DNA of 64,000 nucleotides. It comes from VAZQ01 sp963835165 (GTDB lineage Bacteria > Pseudomonadota > Alphaproteobacteria > Rhizobiales > Xanthobacteraceae). Below, in pieces: positions 1-7,063 of the stretch; position 1 is the first letter of the stretch, and each line of letters opens with the position of its first letter. Made by a program: the position numbers and the translations under genes. The stretch covers positions 1 to 64,000 of the forward strand of contig CAWIGD010000006.1 in the NCBI GenBank assembly GCA_963835165.1, in the 5' to 3' direction. The notes under the pieces are model-generated. The model did not search any database. It was given only the letters and a program-made list of their open reading frames with translations, and was not told the DNA's origin.

Positions 1-441
1 GGTGACTCCAGTGACGTTGCCGCCCGGCCGGTTTAGGCTGGCAACGAGGCCAAGCTTGACCGGGTCGATGCCGCCGGAGAACACGATTGGAATGGTCGCG
101 GTCGCAGCCTTGGCCGCGAGCGCCGCCGGCGGGGCGATCGCGACGATCACGGTCACCTGACGGCGAACCAGGTCGGCCGCCAGCGCCGGCAGTCGGTCAT
201 AGCGACCCTCCGCCCAGCGGTATTCGATCGCGACGTTGCGGCCTTCGACAAACCCGACTTCACTCAGACCTCGGCGGAATACCGCTCGAGAATCTGCGGA
301 TGGCTCGGGTGATTGGCTGCCCAGAAACCCGATCACCGGCATCGCCGGCTGCTGCGCGCGCGCCGCGAGCGGCCACGCAGCCGCCGCGCCGCCGAGCAGC
401 GTGATGAACTCGCGCCGTCTTGTATGTCGGGAAAGGAGCAT
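1..441 (-). CDS. ABC-type orphan substrate-binding protein, N-terminal part (3' end outside window)
   Basis: First 147 residues of a periplasmic binding protein of the ABC_sub_bind (PF04392, TrpX-like) family. A Tat-type signal (RRREF, hydrophobic stretch, ARAQQ) is followed by the signatures EYRWAEG, IPIVFSGGIDPVKLG and NRPGGNVTG, which put it in the subtype with DPVK and LNRPGG. The usual ATG of the family is gone because an IS110 element inserted exactly there. The only in-frame ATG (439-441) lies inside the element's left end and adds MLLSRHT before RRREF. No convincing ribosome site precedes it, and the element cuts the gene off from its upstream operon, so expression is doubtful. The family assignment is firm; the substrate is unknown. 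Confidence 0.8.
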   Translation of the reverse strand, partial: MLLSRHTRRREFITLLGGAAAAWPLAARAQQPAMPVIGFLGSQSPEPSADSRAVFRRGLSEVGFVEGRNVAIEYRWAEGRYDRLPALAADLVRRQVTVIVAIAPPAALAAKAATATIPIVFSGGIDPVKLGLVASLNRPGGNVTGVT

Positions 442-444
442 TGT

Positions 445-608
445 GAGGGGTGACGGGGGTCGAATCATGACCCGGCCCTCGTCGCGACCGGAAGCCCGCA
501 GGCGTCTCGGAAGTTAGACCGCGAATGAGCTTGGTGCTCCAGTCGCTTCTTCCATACCCGCACAGTTGCCTGGGCACGAGCCCGCATCAGCAAGGATGGG
601 ATACGAAG
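445..608 (+). ncRNA. Candidate IS110 bridge RNA
   Basis: The leader before the transposase can fold like a bridge RNA. A 5' stem-loop pairs GAGGG (445-449) with CCCTC (476-480) and GGGTC (457-461) with GACCC (469-473). A second loop is closed by GAAGC (491-495) and GCTTC (545-549). It carries CGTCTC (503-508), which matches the left target half plus core, and CGAATGAG (522-529), the exact reverse complement of core plus right target half. A third region carries CACAGTTGC (561-569), identical to the element's right end at 1556-1564. The right-donor guide is less clear; ATACGAAG at 601-608 is a bulged match. The RNA ends are estimates. That such RNAs guide IS110 recombinases is established; its operation here is inferred. 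Confidence 0.65.
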
Positions 609-1547
609 ATGGAAAAGCTTTCCTATGGCGGCATTGACGTGTCGAAGGACCGCCTGGACGTGGTGGTGCTGCCTGAGGGGTGGTTCTTTTCGGTGAGTAA
701 CGACACCGCCGGCTGGGCCGAGCTGGTCGCAAGGTTGCGCCCGCTCGCAGTCTCCGCAATTGGCCTCGAGCCGAGCGGCGGTTACGAGCGTGGCATCATC
801 CGTGCCTTGCTCGCGGCCGGACTGTCGGTGCGACGTATCAACCCGAACAAGCTTCGTCAGTTCGCCCGCGCCCGCGGCGTCCTGGCCAAGAACGATCGCC
901 TCGATGCACGACTGATCGCGGAGTATGTCGCCATCATGCCGACACGAGTTGTGCAACGGGACGACGCAGTTGAAAGGCTCGCCGAGATCGTCACCATGCG
1001 GCGACAGCTGTGTGACGAGCATGTCGCCGTCGAGAACCAGGCCGGCCATCTCGAAGATGTCATGCTCAGGCGGCTCAGCAAACGCCGCCTGATCCGACTG
1101 GAGGCCGATATCCGCCTCCTCGACAAGCGCCTGGCCGAGATGGTCGCCACCAATGCTGCTTTCGCTCAGCTCTATGAGTTGCTGACCTCGATGCCAGGCG
1201 TCGGCCCGGTGCTGGCCTTCACGCTCATCGCCCTGCTGCCGGAACTCGGGAAGATGAGCCGCAAGCAGATCGCCGCCCTCGTCGGTCTCGCACCATATGA
1301 CTTCGATAGTGGCAAGCTCAGAGGACACCGCAGTATCTACGGTGGTCGGATGCCGATCCGTAATGTCCTCTACATGGCGGCCCTCAGCGCAAGCCGATAC
1401 AATCCCGCCCTCAGGGCCTTCTCCAATCGTCTCGCCGACGCCAACAAGAAATCCAAGGTCATCATCGTCGCCGTCATGCGAAAAATGATCACTACCCTCA
1501 ACGCCATGCTCCGCGATAATGCTGCATGGCAGCCGCAATCCACCTGA
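609..1547 (+). CDS. IS110-family transposase (DEDD recombinase)
   Basis: 312 residues. The N-terminal DEDD (RuvC-like) domain shows D10 in GIDVSKD, E54 in GLEPSGG, and D96 and D99 in KNDRLDARLIAEY. The C-terminal Transposase_20 domain has the MPGVGPVLA helix-hairpin-helix-like segment and the catalytic serine S234 in DFDSGKLRG. All expected catalytic residues are present, so the enzyme is probably active. The ATG at 609 is chosen because MEKLSYGGIDVSKD is the usual start of the family; an in-frame ATG at 525 would extend into the bridge-RNA region. IS110 enzymes excise and integrate the element through a circular form, using the bridge RNA for target choice. Confidence 0.95.
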   Translation: MEKLSYGGIDVSKDRLDVVVLPEGWFFSVSNDTAGWAELVARLRPLAVSAIGLEPSGGYERGIIRALLAAGLSVRRINPNKLRQFARARGVLAKNDRLDARLIAEYVAIMPTRVVQRDDAVERLAEIVTMRRQLCDEHVAVENQAGHLEDVMLRRLSKRRLIRLEADIRLLDKRLAEMVATNAAFAQLYELLTSMPGVGPVLAFTLIALLPELGKMSRKQIAALVGLAPYDFDSGKLRGHRSIYGGRMPIRNVLYMAALSASRYNPALRAFSNRLADANKKSKVIIVAVMRKMITTLNAMLRDNAAWQPQST

Positions 1548-1564
1548 GCCAACAACACAGTTGC

Positions 1565-2546
1565 TCATTCGATCACCTCGTCGGCGCGGGCGAGCAACGC
1601 CGGCGGCACCTCAAGGCCGAGCGCGTTTGCCGTGATCAGATTGACGGCTAGCTCAAACCTGGTGGGCTGCTCGACCGGGAGGTCAGCCGGCTTCGCGCCG
1701 CGCAGGATCTTGTCGACATAGTCGGCCGCGCGTCGATTCAGTTCCAGAAAGTTCGGCCCATAGGACAGCAGACCGCCACTTGCGACGTACTCCCGTTGTG
1801 TGAACATCGTCGGCAGGCGCGCCACGAGCGCAAAGGTGATGATCCGGAGCCGGTGCGCGTGTACGATAGGGTCGCCAGTCGTATATAACGCTTCCACGCC
1901 GCCTTTGAGCTCGTAGAAGGATGAAGCGATATCTTCCACGCGCCGGATTGGCAATGGAATGACCTCAATGCCGAGCGCGCGCGCTGCCGCGTCGATCTCC
2001 TCCCTTTCCGTCGCGCCACCCGAATAGTCGGCATTTGCCATCACGGCCAGCCGCCGCAGAGCCGGGAAAACCTCGCGCAGGAGTCCGAGGCGTTTGGGGG
2101 GGAGATCGCTCCCTTGGTTCGACAGTCCGGTGACGTTGCCGCCCGGTCGCGCCAGCGAAGCGACCAATCGGCTGCCGATCGGATCTCCCGCCGTCTGGAA
2201 GACGATCGGGATGAGTGATGTCGCCTGCTTCGCCGCGACCGCTGCCTCGGTTCCGCCCGCGAGAATGACATCTACCTTGAGCCGGACAAACTCGGCCGCG
2301 AACTCGGCATAGCGCTGCGGCGTTTCCCTCGCCCCAGCGGTACTCGATCGCAATGGTGCGGCCCTCGATCCAGCCGAGTTCGCGCAGCCGCTGCACGAAC
2401 GCCTCGACCCATGCACGCTGCGTTATGGGACCGCCGCCGCCGATATACCCGATGGTCGGCCGCTTTCCTGCCGGCTGCGCTCGCGCCGCGAGCGGCCATG
2501 CGGCCGCCGCGCCGCCAAGAAGCCCGACGAACTCACGCCGTCTCAT
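1565..2546 (-). pseudogene. ABC-type orphan substrate-binding protein, frameshifted
   Basis: From the ATG at 2546 the frame reads MRRREFVGLLGG, signal peptide and EYRWGEGN, then breaks. The rest of the family (RYAEFAAEFVRLKVDVILAG, IPIVFQTAGDPIGS, LARPGGNVTGLS, GGLLSYGPNF, ADEVIE) continues in another frame to 1565. The span is 982 bp, one base more than a multiple of three, so a single inserted base near GGGAAAC (about 2330) explains it. The TGLS and KRLGLLRE signatures make it the third subtype of the array. The upstream frame also runs into this gene from the truncated copy before it. The stop abuts the IS110 element's core CT. It may be a real pseudogene or a sequencing error. Confidence 0.75.
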
Positions 2547-3062
2547 TCGATCACCTCGTCGGCGCGCGCGAGCAATTGCGGGCGTGATCTCTTTGAGAAC
2601 CTCCAACCATTTCCCGCCCATCGCGGGCTCGAAATGCATGAACCCGGTGACGTTGCCCCCAGGGCGGGCGAGACTGGCGACGAAACCGCTCCCGACTGGA
2701 TCGCCGACTTGCACGAACACGATCGGTACCGTGCGCGTTTCCCGTCTCAGAGCCGCGACCCCAGGGTTGCCGACCACGACGATCACGTCCGGGGCCGAAG
2801 CCACCAATTCGCCCGCGTCAGTCTGCCACCGCTCGACGTCGCCGCCCGCACGAAGCTCGATTCGAACGTTGCGGCCATCGCTCCAACCGAGCTCCTTGAG
2901 TCGCTGCCGCATCGCCTCGACCCATCCGAGAGACTCCACATCCTCGGCGCGGCCCGTCAGCATTGCGATCCGCCGCAGCCGCTCCGGCTGCTGCGCTCTT
3001 GCCGCGAGCGGCCATGCTGCCGCCACACCGCCGAGAAGCGATATGAACTCGCGCCGCTTCAT
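2543..3062 (-). pseudogene. ABC-type orphan substrate-binding protein, internally deleted
   Basis: The copy starts MKRREFISLLGG and keeps about the first half of the protein (GRNVRIELR, VPIVFVQVGDPVGSG, LARPGGNVTGF, GGKWLEVLKEITPAIA). It then jumps directly to the family's last codons (LLARADEVIE), missing about 150 residues. The junction is out of frame: the reading frame passes through the tail as RARRRGDR and enters the next gene's MRRREF in frame. If translated as is, it makes a half binding protein fused to a second Tat signal. The deletion join CGCAATTGCTCGCGCG at about 2570 falls in sequence shared by array members, so recombination between copies is a likely cause. It uses the DPVG/GKWL subtype signatures. 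Confidence 0.75.
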
Positions 3063-4042
3063 TCGATCACCTCGTCGGCGCGGGCGAGCAGCGTCGGCGG
3101 CACGTCGATGCCGAGCGCCTTGGCGGTCTTGAGATTGACGACCAGTTCGAATTTGGTCGGCTGTATGACGGGAAGGTCAGTTGGCCTCTCGCCTTTGAGA
3201 ATGCGACCTGTATAGACGCCGACCTCCTGGTATGCACCAGCAAGGCTCGCGCCATAGCTCATCAAACCGCCAGCGGCGGCGAACTCGCGGTCGTGATAAA
3301 TGGCGGGGATTCTGTGGCCTGCCGCCAGGGCAGTGAGTTGATCGCGGCTGCTGGTGAAAAAAGGATCGGAAACGACGATGAGGGCGTCGGCCCGCTGCTG
3401 CACGACATTTGCAAAGGCTACTTCAAAATCGCCTTCGCTGCTGGCGTTAACGATGCTGAATTGCTGTCCAAGCAGGCCGGCTGCTTCGCGAACATCTCTT
3501 AGCCGCCCTTCGGCGCCAGGAGAGTTCGGATTCACGAGTACGGCAATAGTGCCGGCAGTCGGAACCAATTCGCGAAGCAATTCCACGCGCTTCGCCTCCA
3601 AGGCGGGGGCAAGGAAACTCACGCCTGTCAGGTTGCCACCTGGTCTATTGAGGCTCGTAACGAGGCCAAACTTGACCGGGTCATCTCCCATTAAGAACAC
3701 TATCGGAATGTCTTTGCTCGCAGCCTTGGCGGCAAGTGCTGACGCAACGCCTCCAGTTGCGGCGATGACCGCGGGCCGATTTCCAACGAGATCGCGGGCA
3801 AGCGCCGGTAGGCGATCGTAGTGACCTTCTGCCCAGCGATATTCGGTCGTTACATTCCGTCCTTCGACATAGCCGATTTGATGCAGCCCATGGTGAAAGT
3901 TGGTTGCTTGGTGCGCAGCGCCGTCGGACGATCCACCGTGGAGGAATCCAACCAGCGGCGCTGCCGCCTGCTGCGCTTGCGCCCCAAGTGGCCACGCTAC
4001 CACCGCACCACCGAGCAGCGTGATGAACTCGCGCCGTCTCAT
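3059..4042 (-). CDS. ABC-type orphan substrate-binding protein
   Basis: 327 residues, full length for the family. Tat-type signal (MRRREFITLLGG, cleavage near AQAQQ), then a two-lobed periplasmic-binding fold of the ABC_sub_bind type with TEYRWAEGHYDRLPALA, IPIVFLMGDDPVKFG, NRPGGNLTG, GLMSYG and a C-terminal ADEVIE. The DPVK/LNRPGG signatures place it in subtype I. The start overlaps the stop of the upstream copy by ATGA, and its stop overlaps the start of the next, so it is probably translated by coupling. The ligand cannot be read from the sequence; relatives include predicted tryptophan and amino-acid binders. No permease or ATPase gene is nearby. Confidence 0.9.
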   Translation of the reverse strand: MRRREFITLLGGAVVAWPLGAQAQQAAAPLVGFLHGGSSDGAAHQATNFHHGLHQIGYVEGRNVTTEYRWAEGHYDRLPALARDLVGNRPAVIAATGGVASALAAKAASKDIPIVFLMGDDPVKFGLVTSLNRPGGNLTGVSFLAPALEAKRVELLRELVPTAGTIAVLVNPNSPGAEGRLRDVREAAGLLGQQFSIVNASSEGDFEVAFANVVQQRADALIVVSDPFFTSSRDQLTALAAGHRIPAIYHDREFAAAGGLMSYGASLAGAYQEVGVYTGRILKGERPTDLPVIQPTKFELVVNLKTAKALGIDVPPTLLARADEVIE

Positions 4043-5019
4043 TCGATCACCTCGTCGGCGCGGGCGAGCAGAGTCGGGGGCACGTCTAGGCCGAGCGCCT
4101 TTGCGGTCTTGAGGTTGATGACCAATTCGAACTTGGTCGGTTGAATAACGGGAAGATCGGCCGGCTTCTCGCCCTTGAGAACGCGAGCAGTATAGAAGCC
4201 GACTAGGCGATAGGCATCGATGATGCTTGGTCCGTAGCTCATAAGGCCGCCAGCATCGGAAAAATCGCGTGAAAAATAGATCGCAGGAATCGCATGAAGC
4301 GCCGCTAGCTGCACAAGCTGATCGCGCCGACTTTGCAGGAACGGATCATCGCCGACGAGTAGGCCGGCCATCCTCTGCGCAACGATTGCCGCGAAGGCCC
4401 GCTGGAATTCACTTTCGGTTGTGGCATTGAGGACATTAAGTTGCAGCCCGAGACTGCGCGCGCCGGCCTCAGCCTCCTGGACCTCGGTGGAGGCACTCGG
4501 ATAGTTCAGATTGACGAGCATGGCGATGGCTGTTGCCTGGGGAATGAGATCGCGCAAAAGTTCCAACCGCTTCGCGCCGAGTGCGCCGAAGATGAGGTTC
4601 ACACCCGTCACATTGCCACCGGGCCGGTTGAGGCTTGCCACAAGGCCGAGTTTGACCGCGTCGCCTCCACTCGAAAATATGATCGGAGTGGTTTGCGTCA
4701 CTGCCTTAGCCGCAAGGCCCGAGACGCTGCCGCCGGTCGCAGCAATTACCGCTACGCGCCTGCCGACCAATTCGGCCGCCAGTGCAGGCAGTCGCTCGTA
4801 ATGGCCGTCTGCCCAGCGGTATTCGGCGTTTACGTTCCGACCTTCCACGTATCCAAGTTCGTTGAGGCCGGTCCGGAATGCACCGACCAGATACTCTGAT
4901 TCCGCTGGCGAGCGCCCACTCAGGAACCCGATCACCGGCATCGCCTGCTGCGCGCGCGCGGCTAGCGGCCACGCAGCCGCCGCACCGCCAAGCAGCGTGA
5001 TGAACTCGCGCCGCCTCAT
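4039..5019 (-). CDS. ABC-type orphan substrate-binding protein
   Basis: 326 residues, intact. Tat-type signal MRRREFITLLGGAAAAWPL with ARAQQ cleavage region; mature part with AEYRWADGHYERLPALA, TPIIFSSGGDAVKLG, NRPGGNVTGVN, GLMSYGPS and ADEVIE. Subtype I, close to the copies at 3059 and 22461. The ligand-contact regions of the lobes differ clearly between copies while signal peptide and C-terminus stay nearly constant, which suggests ligand diversification after duplication. Second gene of array 1; overlaps both neighbours by four bases. Confidence 0.9.
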   Translation of the reverse strand: MRRREFITLLGGAAAAWPLAARAQQAMPVIGFLSGRSPAESEYLVGAFRTGLNELGYVEGRNVNAEYRWADGHYERLPALAAELVGRRVAVIAATGGSVSGLAAKAVTQTTPIIFSSGGDAVKLGLVASLNRPGGNVTGVNLIFGALGAKRLELLRDLIPQATAIAMLVNLNYPSASTEVQEAEAGARSLGLQLNVLNATTESEFQRAFAAIVAQRMAGLLVGDDPFLQSRRDQLVQLAALHAIPAIYFSRDFSDAGGLMSYGPSIIDAYRLVGFYTARVLKGEKPADLPVIQPTKFELVINLKTAKALGLDVPPTLLARADEVIE

Positions 5020-5030
5020 TCGATCACCTC
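5016..5030 (-). promoter_or_regulatory. Ribosome binding site encoded in the 3' end of the upstream gene (array type junction)
   Basis: Read on the minus strand, GAGGTGATC (5030-5022) is a nine-base complement of the 16S 3' end. It is followed by GA and the ATG of the next gene (5019), and the stop TGA overlaps that ATG. The same bases encode Glu-Val-Ile-Glu-stop of the upstream protein. Identical junctions occur at 2543, 3059, 4039, 17565, 18538, 19518, 20501, 21481 and 22461. The interrupted junction at 1565 keeps the GAGGTGATC half. At the last gene of array 2 (16576), where nothing follows, the valine codon is GTC and the extended match is lost. Confidence 0.85.
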
Positions 5031-5999
5031 GTCGGCGCGGGCGAGCAACATCCCAGGCACTTCGAGGCCCAACGCCCTTGCCGTTTTGAGATTGATCGCA
5101 AGCTCGAATTTGGTCGGCGCCTGCACCGGCAGTTCGCCCGGGTTCTCGCCCCTGAAGATGCGATCGACATACGACGCCGCCCGCCGGTACAAGTCGAGAT
5201 TATCGACACCGTAGGACATCAGTCCGCCGCTGGTAACGAAGAAGCGGAGGGGGTAGACCGCAGGCAGGCGGTACCGGGCCGCCAAGGCAATGATCAGTCG
5301 GCGCTGGGCGGTGGTAACGGCGTCCGGCGGCACGAGCAAGCCGCTGTTCTTCTCGCCTGTCAGCGCGGCGAAGGTGCGCTCGATCTCGTCGGCGTCGCGG
5401 ACCGGCGCCGCAACCGGCTTCACGTTGAACCTCGGCGCCAGCGCCTCGAGCGAACGCCAATAGTCGGCAGCGTTGGAATTGGTCGGACTATGGACGAGCG
5501 CGACCCGCGCTATATCGGGCGCGACCTGCGTGAGCGCCTCCAGCAGCTTGCCCACGAGCGAAACCTCGAAAATCGTGAACCCGGTCATATTGCCGCCCGG
5601 CCGCGGGAGGCGTTCCACGAAGCCCTGACCGACCGGATCGGCCGATCCCACGAAGACGATCGGGATGCTTCGGGTTGCCTTGTGCGTTGGTATGAGCGCC
5701 GTTGTGCCGCCGACCAGGATCACGTCCGGCGCCGCAGTCACCGCTTCCGCGGCATAGGTTTTCAACCGACCGGCATCGGCGTTGCCCCACCGGTATTCGA
5801 TCCGAACGTTGCGGCCCTCCGCCCACCCCAACTGCTGAAGCCCCTGCCGGAATGCCGCGACGCGGGCCTGTCCTTCGGGATCGTCGGCAACCGACATCAG
5901 TATGGTGAGTCGTTTGATCCCGTCCGCCTGTGCGCGCACGGCGAATGGAGACGCTGCGACTGCGCCGCCAATGAGCGTGATGAACTCGCGCCGCCTCAT
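5016..5999 (-). CDS. ABC-type orphan substrate-binding protein, first gene of array 1
   Basis: 327 residues. The start at 5999 is set by GGAGG at 6008-6012, eight bases upstream; an ATG at 6005 would be too close to it. Signal MRRREFITLIGG with VRAQA; mature protein with IEYRWGNADAGRLKTYA, IPIVFVGSADPVGQG, RPGGNMTGFTIFE, VTSGGLMSYG and ADEVIE, hence subtype II. As the head gene it has an ordinary ribosome site rather than one borrowed from an upstream copy. The 106 bp before it lead to the small membrane-protein gene at 6106-6435 in the same orientation, so both may share a transcript. Confidence 0.9.
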   Translation of the reverse strand: MRRREFITLIGGAVAASPFAVRAQADGIKRLTILMSVADDPEGQARVAAFRQGLQQLGWAEGRNVRIEYRWGNADAGRLKTYAAEAVTAAPDVILVGGTTALIPTHKATRSIPIVFVGSADPVGQGFVERLPRPGGNMTGFTIFEVSLVGKLLEALTQVAPDIARVALVHSPTNSNAADYWRSLEALAPRFNVKPVAAPVRDADEIERTFAALTGEKNSGLLVPPDAVTTAQRRLIIALAARYRLPAVYPLRFFVTSGGLMSYGVDNLDLYRRAASYVDRIFRGENPGELPVQAPTKFELAINLKTARALGLEVPGMLLARADEVIE

Positions 6000-6105
6000 G
6001 CCCATTCCCTCCCTGGCCGAGGCCCCGTATTCATAACGATAGCAGGCAGATCGCGCCGTCCCTCGTTTCTTCCCCTGCCAACTCTTGTCGCGTCGCACAC
6101 AGCCG

Positions 6106-6435
6106 TTAGGGGAAAGCCAATACGGAGCCTGCTTCAGGTCGCTTTTTGCGCAATTTCCTTGAAACCGCGTGCCAGGCTTTTGCATACAGTGCGCAAAGGA
6201 GAGTGATGACGGTGAGAGAAAACAGGGTCATCGCGGGGATGGACCATAGCGGATGGCCCACTCTGAACGCCGCGATGAACAAAAGCCCGCACATGGCGAT
6301 AATCGCCATTGTCTCAAACTGGATGAAAGGCTTGTTGCACTCGGGTCTGATTGAGGAATCCCCTCCCTGTGACCGTCCTGGTGCTGTGGCACGGCTCGGC
6401 ATGGCCGGATCAAGCTTCGGCTGATGGGCAAACAT
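6106..6435 (-). CDS. Small predicted membrane protein of unknown function
   Basis: 109 residues, not recognised. The start at 6435 is supported by GGGAG seven bases upstream; longer in-frame starts lack a site. The first ~50 residues are polar (MFAHQPKLDPAMPSR), followed by two hydrophobic segments (about 51-67 and 70-90) and a basic tail (KLRKKRP), so a two-helix inner-membrane protein is likely. It heads the run leading into array 1, and one copy of the 33-bp element (6515-6548) lies about 80 bp upstream of its ATG. A role linked to the binding proteins is only suggested by position. Confidence 0.55.
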   Translation of the reverse strand: MFAHQPKLDPAMPSRATAPGRSQGGDSSIRPECNKPFIQFETMAIIAMCGLLFIAAFRVGHPLWSIPAMTLFSLTVITLLCALYAKAWHAVSRKLRKKRPEAGSVLAFP

Positions 6436-6514
6436 GAGCTGCTCCCTTCGCTCGAAAGCGGCATCGGGTTGAATGCCGTCCTGACCGCTGGACTGTGTCA
6501 CGGGGCCGAGCTCA

Positions 6515-6548
6515 GGTCCTTGGGGCCAAGCTGAATCCTTCTGAATTC
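6515..6548 (-). promoter_or_regulatory. 33-bp conserved element, copy a
   Basis: Plus-strand reading: GGTCCTTGG, seven bases, CTGAATCCTTCTGAATTC. It matches copies at 10547, 12116 and 23529 with the same internal spacing. On the minus strand it reads as two TTCAG repeats ten bases apart (the first slightly changed), then AAGGACC. It stands upstream of the small membrane gene that leads into array 1. The geometry of direct repeats one helical turn apart resembles sites of winged-helix (OmpR-type) regulators; that reading is inference. Confidence 0.65.
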
Positions 6549-6688
6549 GCCACCGTCGGACCTCTCGGGACATGGGCAAATCGGGGCTCGGCGTATGTGC
6601 CTGACTGGCACTTTTTCGTGGGGTCAATACTCGGAGTCGTCGCTATCAGCCACCGCCTCCGTTAATGGCCGCGGACCAGGCGGAGAGA

Positions 6689-7063
6689 TTACTTGCGCGC
6701 CGTGAGCACTCGCCGGATCGTCGCGAGCAGCCGTTCGAATTCGACAGGCTTGGTGTCAAACTCGTCGCATCCCGAGGCGAGGGCCTTTTCGCGGGCGCCG
6801 GCCAGCGCATGCGCGGACAGCGCAATGATCGGGATGTGTTGCGTCTGCGAATTGCTCTTCAGCCGCCGCGCTGCTTCCCAGCCGTCGATGCCAGGCATTT
6901 CGAGGTCCATCAAGATGAGGTCGGGCCGCTCTGCCGCGGCCATCTCGCAGCCTTTCTCGCCATCCTCTGCCGCCAGAACTTCGAAATCGCCGAGCAGCTC
7001 TAGCCGCATTTTGAGCATATAGACGTTGTCGTCGTTGTCTTCGATGTAGAGGACCCTGATCAC
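6689..7063 (-). CDS. Single-domain response regulator (DivK/CheY type)
   Basis: 124 residues, a stand-alone receiver: acidic pair E8 and D9 in YIEDND, phosphoacceptor D53 in LILMDLEMPG, and the conserved K in DTKPV. No output domain. It starts with GTG at 7063, overlapping the stop of the hybrid kinase by GTGA, so the two are translationally coupled. It is the natural phosphorelay partner of the kinase upstream; its downstream target is not evident. Confidence 0.9.
   Translation of the reverse strand: MIRVLYIEDNDDNVYMLKMRLELLGDFEVLAAEDGEKGCEMAAAERPDLILMDLEMPGIDGWEAARRLKSNSQTQHIPIIALSAHALAGAREKALASGCDEFDTKPVEFERLLATIRRVLTARK

Larger units (their letters stand above)
421..1563 (+). mobile_element. 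IS110-family insertion element, inserted in an array gene junction
   Basis: Boundaries come from comparing the interrupted site with intact junctions at 2541, 4030, 17561 and 21478, which read CGCCGTCTCATTCGATCACC. Here CGCCGTCT ends at 420 and CATTCGATCACC resumes at 1566. The dinucleotide CT stands at both edges (419-420 and 1564-1565), as expected for an IS110 core dinucleotide. There are no terminal inverted repeats and no longer target duplication, both typical of the family. The left non-coding part is long (188 bp) and the right one short (16 bp), which matches the IS110 group rather than the IS1111 group. The transposase reads away from the left end and is intact. Confidence 0.85.

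Noticed and set aside
1548..1563. Bridge RNA at the right end, as in the IS1111 group
   Set aside because: Only 16 bases lie between transposase stop and element end, too short for the RNA. The long left end fits the IS110 group.
465..1568. Long minus-strand open frame opposite the transposase
   Set aside because: No family resemblance and no ribosome site. It mirrors the high-GC codon pattern of the transposase on the other strand.
1565..2546. Programmed frameshift in the binding-protein copy
   Set aside because: No slippery heptamer followed by a structure is evident, and the shift positions differ between damaged copies. Mutation or sequencing error is simpler.
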